A DNA stretch of 6,961 bases from JBEKZQ01 sp049509675 (lineage in GTDB: Bacteria; Planctomycetota; Planctomycetia; Pirellulales; Thermoguttaceae). Shown here in pieces: positions 1 through 4,835 of the stretch. Both the position numbers and the translations under genes were made by a program. The number at the start of each line of letters is the position of its first letter. Within the stretch, counting starts at the first letter, position 1. The notes beneath the pieces are model-generated. The model was not told the origin of the DNA. It did not search any database and was given only the letters and a program-made list of their open reading frames with translations. The stretch spans positions 1 to 6,961 of the forward strand of contig JBEKZQ010000337.1 of assembly GCA_049509675.1 (NCBI GenBank), given 5' to 3'.

Positions 1-62
1 CCATGCCAGGGTAATTGTGATGAACCTAGCCCAGCATGACACAGAGGCCGTTTTTTGTATAG

Positions 63-257
63 CTCAATCCCAACACTTTACCCAACTTAACAGAAAAGGC
101 CGCCGGAACGCGGGTTACGCCCGTTGCGATCACGACAGAACCTAAGGACTGGGACGACCTAATTCAAAAGCTGAAACAGGAGGAGTCTGCCTCAACGGGG
201 AAGCACAGAGATGCGGTTGTCGAGGCTAGAAAATACGTCGAGAAGATAAGGAAGTAA
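63..257 (+). pseudogene. C-terminal tail of an unidentified, probably broken gene
   Basis: The frame is open from the TAG at 60-62 to the TAA at 255-257. Its last ~45 codons read like a real hydrophilic C-terminus rich in Lys and Glu (DWDDLIQKLKQEE, then RKYVEKIRK). There is no ATG, GTG or TTG start in the open stretch. A second frame is open from the window edge (position 2) to the TAA at 143-145 and also gives protein-like sequence (ATG at 20, MNLAQHDTEAVF). One frameshift in the overlap of the two frames, for example near the AAAAGG at 94-99, would join them into a single product. I do not recognise the family. The segment is more AT-rich than the rest of the window. It could instead be two unrelated fragments, or a gene whose start lies outside. 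Confidence 0.35.
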
Positions 258-384
258 CTATCCGCTGCAATAAGTGCTCCGTCGGATTACAAGCGGCCGG
301 CGTGCTCAACACGCCCTGAGCAATCGTCTGTGCGGAACTGCGACCGCCTTTGCATTACGCAACGCGAGAGCCCAGGGGATTTAG

Positions 385-414
385 CCGCAGATGGCGCGGA
401 TATTCGCGGTTGGA
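385..414. repeat. Degenerate tandem of three ~10-bp units
   Basis: Three successive units share a CGCGGAT-like core at 10-base steps: CCGCAGATGG at 385, CGCGGATATT at 395 and CGCGGTTGGA at 405. They are preceded by GATTTAG. From memory, the style resembles the 'cGCAGATnaa-cGCGGATnaa' intergenic repeats seen in many environmental bacterial genomes, but only three imperfect units are present. It could equally be chance in GC-rich DNA. Confidence 0.25.
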
Positions 415-529
415 ACAAGCATCCCCGAACCCGCGCCGATATGCGCGATCCGCGATTCGTTCCTTCCCGGACTTGCCGTGGATTCGGCATTGCTACGCAA
501 AAGGAATCCGGCGGATCGAACAGCGAAAC

Positions 530-568
530 GCAAAACCGCTCCGCGGCTAGCGGAGCGAGATGTTTTGC
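530..568. terminator. Bulged 15-bp hairpin, probable bidirectional terminator
   Basis: A perfect 8-bp GC-rich stem pairs CGCTCCGC (537-544) with GCGGAGCG (550-557) around a 5-nt loop, GGCTA. Outside it, GCAAAAC (530-536) pairs with GTTTTGC (562-568), extending the stem by 7 bp past a 4-nt bulge (AGAT, 558-561). A-run, GC stem and T-run is the usual plan of a bidirectional intrinsic terminator. Read on the minus strand, the GC stem is followed at once by GTTTTGC, so that direction looks stronger. The T-run is only four long, so activity is uncertain. Confidence 0.45.
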
Positions 569-683
569 CAAAGGTCTGCGGGGGCGACGGCCGCGAGATG
601 ACCCGCGTGCGTCGTGGCGATCACCGTCTCCCGGATGCTGTTTCGTGGTAGGTTGCGTTACGTTTTGTTGGCGAACAGCCCCG

Positions 684-712
684 TCGACAAGAACGATTGC
701 TGGTGGTAAGAT
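684..712 (+). promoter_or_regulatory. Candidate sigma70-type extended -10 promoter for the toxin-antitoxin/helicase operon
   Basis: TCGACA (684-689, five of six matches to TTGACA) is separated by 17 bases from TAAGAT (707-712, four of six matches to TATAAT). A TGG (704-706) immediately before the hexamer supplies an extended -10 TGn element. Transcription would start near 718-720, about 55 bases before the antitoxin ATG and just upstream of the palindrome at 731-748. No comparably good promoter was seen between the four genes that follow, so this one probably serves all of them. Confidence 0.5.
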
Positions 713-730
713 ACTTATGGGTACCGCCAC

Positions 731-748
731 GCATGCACATGTGTATGC
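731..748. promoter_or_regulatory. 18-bp palindrome, candidate operator for antitoxin autoregulation
   Basis: GCATGCACATGTGTATGC is an inverted repeat with a perfect 8-bp core (CACATGTG) and one mismatched pair, which would be a G-U wobble in RNA. It lies about 12-30 bases after the predicted transcription start and before the ribosome binding site. Type II antitoxins with ribbon-helix-helix domains normally bind such palindromes in their own leader and repress the operon with the toxin as co-repressor. Binding of this site by the adjacent antitoxin is an inference from position and symmetry. It could also act as an RNA hairpin in the leader. Confidence 0.5.
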
Positions 749-762
749 CCCGATTGTTTCGC

Positions 763-770
763 GGGAGGAG
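763..770 (+). promoter_or_regulatory. Strong ribosome binding site for the antitoxin
   Basis: GGGAGGAG lies directly before AAAA and the ATG at 775, with six bases between the GGAGG core and the start codon. It decides the antitoxin start against the longer reading frame that begins with a TTG at 697. It is the only strong Shine-Dalgarno sequence in the four-gene run, in keeping with high antitoxin synthesis and coupled translation of the rest. Confidence 0.75.
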
Positions 771-774
771 AAAA

Positions 775-1020
775 ATGCGAACCATTGAACTCGAAATCGA
801 CGACCGAACCCTAGAGCTTGCCGAGCAAGCGGCGCGGGCACGAGAATGCACGGTTAGTCAGTTGCTGCGCGACCTTTTGGAGAAGTTGCCGTCAAATCGC
901 CAGGTCGCCGACCCCTGGCTGGGAATGCTGGCTGACGAACCGGAGTTGGCCGATTTTGTCGTTGAGTCGGCCATGGAGGCGCGCCAGACGCAACCCTTGA
1001 GGCAGCCGCATCGTGGATAG
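775..1020 (+). CDS. vapB: Ribbon-helix-helix antitoxin of a VapBC-type toxin-antitoxin pair
   Basis: This 81-aa protein should neutralise the PIN toxin encoded next and repress their common promoter. Residues 2-8 (RTIELEI) fit the DNA-contacting strand of a ribbon-helix-helix fold. Residues ~10-23 (DRTLELAEQAARAR) and ~27-38 (VSQLLRDLLEKL) fit its two helices. The remainder, with PWLGMLADEPELADFVVE at 47-64, resembles the flexible acidic and hydrophobic tail that VapB antitoxins wrap around the toxin. The ATG at 775 is chosen because of the strong ribosome binding site and because the domain starts right there; upstream in-frame residues look like leader. The gene overlaps the toxin by 8 nt, the usual antitoxin-first order. 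A palindromic candidate operator lies in the leader. The family call rests on fold pattern and context; the subfamily is uncertain. Confidence 0.82.
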   Translation: MRTIELEIDDRTLELAEQAARARECTVSQLLRDLLEKLPSNRQVADPWLGMLADEPELADFVVESAMEARQTQPLRQPHRG

Positions 1021-1441
1021 CTCGTTGCTGGATACCGACATCCTCTCGGAAGTCTTCAAGGGCCGCGATCCCAATGTGCGCGCGAGAGCAGCGGAGTACC
1101 GGAAATCATTCGGCCAGTACACGACATCCATGCTGACCGTCCTGGAAATCGTCAAAGGGTTCCATAAGTCGCGACGGGAAGAACGGCTCCAGGCTTTTCT
1201 CGCCACCCTGCCCAACGAGGAGGTTCTGACCCTCGATTTGGCAAGCGCCGAGCTTGCCGGGCGGATACACGCCGACCTTGAGTTGGCCGGCCAGCCCTTG
1301 GGACGAATCGATCCGATGGTCGCGGCAATTGCGATTCGCTATGGATTAACGCTCGTGACGGGCAACGAGGCGCACTATCAATACATACAACAATTGGGGT
1401 ATTCTCTGAAACTCGATAACTGGCGACGGTCGAAGAGGTGA
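1013..1441 (+). CDS. vapC: VapC-like PIN-domain ribonuclease toxin
   Basis: This 142-aa protein has the length and motif order of VapC toxins, which are Mg-dependent endoribonucleases that usually cut tRNA or rRNA and stop translation. The PIN acidic set is visible: D7 in SLLDTDIL, E45 in SMLTVLEIVKG, D100 in GRIDPMVAAIA and the TGNEAHY box at 116-122 with N118. The C-terminus (YSLKLDNW) also matches the usual last strand. All expected catalytic positions are present, so the toxin looks intact. It starts with GTG inside the antitoxin gene, an 8-nt overlap; a weak GAGG lies 10 bases upstream, so translation is probably coupled. Its stop overlaps the start of the next small gene by 4 nt. The RNA target cannot be read from sequence. 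Confidence 0.9.
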   Translation: MDSSLLDTDILSEVFKGRDPNVRARAAEYRKSFGQYTTSMLTVLEIVKGFHKSRREERLQAFLATLPNEEVLTLDLASAELAGRIHADLELAGQPLGRIDPMVAAIAIRYGLTLVTGNEAHYQYIQQLGYSLKLDNWRRSKR

Positions 1442-1611
1442 TCGGCCCTCTGCCATCGGAGGTGAAAGCCCAACTTGGCGGGTGGATAAGGAAGCTCCCG
1501 CCGCCCGACGCCCCTGGCATCGTGTGCTGGCCGCTCCCCGAGAGGACAACGCTGTCCTTTAAGGAATGGCTGAAGAGGCACGAAGCAGAGTGCCCGAATC
1601 ACAGTGGATGA
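1438..1611 (+). CDS. Small unknown protein between the toxin and the helicase
   Basis: This 57-aa frame is too short for usual gene callers, but its sequence looks coding: VIGPLPSEVKAQLGGWIRKL, then APGIVCWPLPERTTLSFKEW and a tail KRHEAECPNHSG. No stop interrupts it, and it fills the gap between toxin and helicase exactly. The GTG start at 1438 overlaps the toxin stop (GTGA), and the TGA at 1609-1611 lies 8 nt inside the helicase gene. An in-frame CTG at 1420 could give 63 aa. There is no Shine-Dalgarno sequence, so it would depend on coupling to the toxin. I do not recognise a family. The tail has one Cys and two His (H46, C49, H52 from the GTG), too few for a confident zinc site. It may instead be an N-terminal extension of the helicase separated by a frameshift, as both frames are open around 1574-1611. 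Confidence 0.6.
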   Translation: MIGPLPSEVKAQLGGWIRKLPPPDAPGIVCWPLPERTTLSFKEWLKRHEAECPNHSG

Positions 1612-4411
1612 ACAAGAACGCGTCCATCATCGCTCCCCGCCCGAAGCCAAGATCGCGCTCTTCCGTTCGCTCTTCCGCGGGCGCGAGGACGTCTATCCTC
1701 GTCGCTTCGAGAGTCGCAAGACCGGCAAAGCCGGCTATCAACCTGCGTGTGCCAACCAATGGGCGCGAGGCTTGTGCGAGAAGCCCAAGGTCAAGTGCGC
1801 CGCTTGCCCGCAGCGCCGCTTTCTTCCCGTCACCAACCAAGTGATTCACTGCCACCTCGCGGGCCGAGATGATGATGGCCGTGATTTCGTCATGGGCGCG
1901 TACCCGATGCTTCAGGACGAGACCTGCTTCTTCCTGGCAGCCGATTTCGACAAGACACATTGGCAAGAAGACGCACGAGCCATCCTGGAAACGTGCAGCC
2001 GCATGAACCTGCCGGCCGCCCTGGAGCGGTCGCGTTCCGGCAACGGCAGGCACGTTTGGCTATTCTTCGAGGAGGCCATTCCCGCCGCCTTGGCGCGCAG
2101 ACTTGGTTCGCACATCCTGACCGAGACGATGGAACGTCGACCGGATATCGGCTTGGATTCGTACGACCGTTTCTTCCCCAATCAAGATACACTACCCCAG
2201 GGTGGTCTTGGCAATCTGCTCGCTTTGCCGTTGCAGAAGCAACCGCGCGAACATGGTAATAGCGTCTTCCTCGATGAGCAGTGTCTTCCTTACGCCGATC
2301 AATGGGCATTCTTGTCGCGCGTCCGCAAGATCGATCGTTCCACCGTCGAGGAGATCGTTCGTGATGCCGAGAGACGCGGACGCATTGTCGGCGTGCGCAT
2401 TGCGCTGCCGGATGAGGGGGATGCCGAGCCTTGGGCAATGCCGCCCTCGCGCCGCCGGAAGGAGCCTTTGATTGCCGGGCCATTGCCCCAAAGCCTTGAA
2501 CTGACGCTCGGCGACCAGATCTACGTTGCGAAGGAACGACTGCCGCCAAGCCTCCGCAATCAACTGCTGCGGCTCGCGGCATTTCAGAATCCCGAATTCT
2601 ACAAGGCGCAGGCGATGCGTCTGCCGACGTATGATAAGCCTCGCATCATTGGCTGTGCCGAGGATCATCCGCAACACATCAGCCTGCCTCGCGGCTGTTT
2701 GGACGAAGTGCAAGAGCTTTTCTCGGAGTTGCACATTGAGACGGTCATTCGCGATGAACGATGCCCGGGCACTTCTCTGCACGTGGAGTTCCACGGTGAA
2801 TTACGGCCGGAACAAGAGATCGCCGCCCGCGCGATGCTGGCCCACGACACGGGCGTTCTGGCAGCCACAACCGCCTTTGGAAAGACCGTGGTTGCTGCGT
2901 GGCTCATTGCCCGGCGGAGCGCAAGCACACTGGTTCTCGTGCATCGCCGCCAGTTGTTGGAACAATGGGTGGACCGGTTGTCGGCGTTCCTGGGCCTGCC
3001 ACCCAAAGCCATCGGTAGAATGGGCGGCGGCCGAAACAAACTGAACGGCTCGCTCGACGTAGCCGTCATTCAAAGCCTGGTGCGCAACGGCGTCGTCAAG
3101 GATTGCGTCGGCCAATACGGACATCTCATCGTGGATGAATGCCACCACCTGTCCGCGCAAAGCTTCGAGCGGGCCGTCCGCCGGGCAAAGGCAAGATTCG
3201 TTACGGGGCTGTCCGCCACCGTCACGCGCAAGGACGGCCATCACCCGATTATCTTCATGCAGTGCGGTCCCGTGCGCCATCGTGTTGACGCCAGGGCGCA
3301 GGCGGCGGCTCGGCCGTTTGAACACATTGTCCTGGTCCGGCCCACTTCGTTCCGCCCGGTGAAACCAGCCGACGAGGATGCACGAATCCAGTTCCAGGAT
3401 CTCTACAAGGAGCTCATCGCAGACGATGAGCGCAATCGGCTCATCTGCGACGAAGTTGTCGCGGCTGCTCGGGAAGGCCGCTCACCCTTGGTGCTGACGG
3501 AGCGGAATGAGCACGTCGAATGTCTGGCTGCCCGATTATTGCCGAGAATCCGCCACCTTGTCGTGCTTCGCGGCGGCGCGAGGCCCAAACAGGCGCACGC
3601 CATCATCGCCCGCTTGGCAGCCATTCCCGCGAACGAGGAGCGGGTACTGCTCGCAACCGGGCGATACATCGGAGAAGGGTTTGACGACGCTCGACTGGAC
3701 ACCTTGTTTCTGACGTTGCCGGTGTCGTGGCGTGGAACGATTGCTCAGTACGCGGGCCGATTGCACCGCCTCTATCACGGCAAGCGCGAAGTGCGCGTCT
3801 ACGACTACGCCGACTTGAACGTGCCGATGCTTGCCCGCATGTTCGATCGCCGCTGCCGCGGCTATGAGGCAGTGGGCTACACGATTCTATTGCCCGCCAG
3901 TGCAGTGCCGGGCTGGCCGGCAGACGTCCCGCTTCCCGTAGACCCTCGGTGGAAGAGCGATTACGCGGGCAGCGTACGGCGACTTGTTCGCGACGGCGTC
4001 GACAACCTCCTGGCGAATCTGTTCGTTCACGTCGCTCGCGAAGTGTCGCCCGACGCGGAAGGCATCCAGCGGGCTCGCAGTGCCACGGAGGCATTCCTTT
4101 ACCGACGGCTTGAAACGCTCCCCGAGACGACGGGCCTATTCCGCCTCAATGCCCGGTTGCCGATTTCCTTTGACGGCTGGGAGAACATGGAAGTCGACCT
4201 GCTGTGCGAGGAGCAGCGTGTTGCCATCGAACTTGACGGCGGTCAGCATCTGGCCGACGCGGAAGCCTACCGGCGCGACCGGCGCAAAGACGTTCTGTTG
4301 CAGGAAAACGGTTACTTCGTGCTGCGGTTCCTCGCCGAAGATTTGGGCACGCACCTCGATATGGTGCTCGACGCCATACTGCGGTCCCTGTCACACCGTC
4401 GCAGACGATGA
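1604..4411 (+). CDS. TOTE-type primase-helicase-nuclease fusion, putative anti-foreign-DNA effector
   Basis: A 935-aa three-part nucleic acid enzyme. Residues ~12-240 resemble the archaeo-eukaryotic primase domain of TOTE conflict systems: a DFD metal pair (D114, D116), SGNGRHVW with H150, and LDSYDRFFPNQD at 184-195 carrying the likely third acidic residue. Four cysteines (C49, C58, C65, C68) could bind zinc. Residues ~395-745 form a superfamily 2 helicase: TTAFGKT with K427, DECHH at 511-515, GLSAT at 535-539, ATGRYIGEGFDD at 684-695 and QYAGRLHR at 715-722. Residues ~825-925 match a DUF559/Vsr-like nuclease: E829, EVD with D865, and IELDGGQH with E876 and D878. All key residues are intact. 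GTG 1604 is the only usable in-frame start before the primase core; it has no Shine-Dalgarno sequence and overlaps the small upstream gene by 8 nt, implying coupling. The protein is probably cytoplasmic. A defence role is inferred from the family. Confidence 0.9.
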   Translation: MDEQERVHHRSPPEAKIALFRSLFRGREDVYPRRFESRKTGKAGYQPACANQWARGLCEKPKVKCAACPQRRFLPVTNQVIHCHLAGRDDDGRDFVMGAYPMLQDETCFFLAADFDKTHWQEDARAILETCSRMNLPAALERSRSGNGRHVWLFFEEAIPAALARRLGSHILTETMERRPDIGLDSYDRFFPNQDTLPQGGLGNLLALPLQKQPREHGNSVFLDEQCLPYADQWAFLSRVRKIDRSTVEEIVRDAERRGRIVGVRIALPDEGDAEPWAMPPSRRRKEPLIAGPLPQSLELTLGDQIYVAKERLPPSLRNQLLRLAAFQNPEFYKAQAMRLPTYDKPRIIGCAEDHPQHISLPRGCLDEVQELFSELHIETVIRDERCPGTSLHVEFHGELRPEQEIAARAMLAHDTGVLAATTAFGKTVVAAWLIARRSASTLVLVHRRQLLEQWVDRLSAFLGLPPKAIGRMGGGRNKLNGSLDVAVIQSLVRNGVVKDCVGQYGHLIVDECHHLSAQSFERAVRRAKARFVTGLSATVTRKDGHHPIIFMQCGPVRHRVDARAQAAARPFEHIVLVRPTSFRPVKPADEDARIQFQDLYKELIADDERNRLICDEVVAAAREGRSPLVLTERNEHVECLAARLLPRIRHLVVLRGGARPKQAHAIIARLAAIPANEERVLLATGRYIGEGFDDARLDTLFLTLPVSWRGTIAQYAGRLHRLYHGKREVRVYDYADLNVPMLARMFDRRCRGYEAVGYTILLPASAVPGWPADVPLPVDPRWKSDYAGSVRRLVRDGVDNLLANLFVHVAREVSPDAEGIQRARSATEAFLYRRLETLPETTGLFRLNARLPISFDGWENMEVDLLCEEQRVAIELDGGQHLADAEAYRRDRRKDVLLQENGYFVLRFLAEDLGTHLDMVLDAILRSLSHRRRR

Positions 4412-4430
4412 GCTGCTTTTGTAAAGAGCA

Positions 4431-4447
4431 TCGGTCCCCGAGACCGG
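4431..4447 (+). terminator. Short hairpin just after the helicase gene
   Basis: CGGTC (4432-4436) pairs with GACCG (4442-4446) around CCCGA, with one more T-G wobble outside. It lies about 20 bases after the helicase stop, where an operon terminator would be expected, but no T-run follows, so intrinsic termination is doubtful. Confidence 0.25.
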
Positions 4448-4453
4448 CGCCCA

Positions 4454-4732
4454 ATGCCGCTAGCCCCATGCCCCGCTTGGACCACGGTGCCCGCCCGTAC
4501 GCGAATCAAGGGCAAACAGAGCGACTGCTTCCGCATCATTTCCAGGGGCAAAGACCAGTTGCAAGTGGAAAACACGGAGGTTACGGTGAGCGTCGCCAAC
4601 CCGCGCCTGCGCAAGGCCGTGCTCTTGGACATCAATGGCATGGCCACGCCGGCGGCGGTCGAGATTCAGCAGTCGGGTGGCAAGGCGACGGTCGTTCTGC
4701 CCGCCAACACGATTTACCTGGTGCTGCAATGA
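4454..4732 (+). pseudogene. C-terminal remnant of a secreted, carbohydrate-locus-type protein
   Basis: From about 4499 to the TGA at 4730-4732 the frame encodes convincing beta-rich sequence with high GC in third positions: KDQLQVENTEVTVSVANPRL, then RKAVLLDINGMATPA and a terminal ATVVLPANTIYLVLQ. This looks like the last beta-sandwich strands of a long exported enzyme, such as a glycoside hydrolase. The ATG at 4454 opens a frame of 92 aa, but its first ~15 residues (MPLAPCPAWTTVPAR) look unrelated and no ribosome binding site precedes it. The simplest reading is a truncated gene whose 5' part was lost when the helicase operon arrived. Its reading frame continues that of the helicase past the TGA at 4409-4411, probably by chance. 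It may be a relative of the glycosidase gene downstream. Confidence 0.55.
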
Positions 4733-4775
4733 ATCAGACGCATCTGCGTTCTGCGCGCGACAACAACCCGCGAGC

Positions 4776-4794
4776 CCAACCGTCGCACGGTTGG
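4776..4794. terminator. Perfect 8-bp hairpin before the glycosidase gene
   Basis: CCAACCGT (4776-4783) pairs perfectly with ACGGTTGG (4787-4794) around a CGC loop. It lies 43 bases after the stop of the remnant gene and 41 bases before the next ATG. No T-run follows on either strand. It may be a Rho-independent-like terminator of weak form, an mRNA-stabilising hairpin or a palindromic protein site. Confidence 0.35.
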
Positions 4795-4819
4795 TAGACT
4801 GATCACAACACGTTGATTG

Positions 4820-4825
4820 AAGGAG
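4820..4825 (+). promoter_or_regulatory. Ribosome binding site of the exported glycosidase-like gene
   Basis: AAGGAG lies 10 bases before the ATG at 4836 and fixes that start, which also begins a typical signal peptide. Confidence 0.7.
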
Positions 4826-4835
4826 TAGCTTGCCA

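Larger units (their letters stand above)
258..683. other. Intergenic region without a convincing gene
   Basis: Long open frames exist on both strands here, but their translations are rich in Arg, Pro and Ser, lack recognisable motifs and have no good ribosome binding site. I treat them as by-products of high GC. The region does hold a degenerate ~10-bp tandem motif at 385-414 and a strong hairpin at 530-568, both listed separately. It separates the broken upstream gene from the toxin-antitoxin promoter and may include the left junction of the downstream operon. Confidence 0.6.

Noticed and set aside
391..651. Plus-strand open frame of 86 codons in the intergenic region
   Set aside because: No Shine-Dalgarno sequence, no recognisable fold pattern, and it spans the terminator-like hairpin at 530-568.
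287..841. Long minus-strand open frame of 184 codons upstream of and into the antitoxin gene
   Set aside because: Arg/Pro/Ser-rich translation without motifs, no ribosome binding site, and it runs over the antitoxin promoter and ribosome binding site; typical GC-rich shadow.
545..4465. Inverted 9-base match between 545-553 (GGCTAGCGG) and 4457-4465 (CCGCTAGCC), considered as ends of a mobile element
   Set aside because: Too short, no extension on either side, and built on the self-palindrome GCTAGC; expected by chance in GC-rich DNA.
4409..4732. Possible stop-codon readthrough, because the frame after the helicase TGA stays open to 4732 in the same phase
   Set aside because: The nuclease domain is already complete before the TGA, the following residues look unrelated, and a one-in-three phase match is expected by chance.
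4408..4797. 129-codon plus-strand frame whose ATGA overlaps the helicase stop, looking like a fifth operon gene
   Set aside because: Its translation is low-complexity (Gly, Arg, His, Gln), and the other frame over the same bases gives much better protein sequence (the C-terminal remnant).
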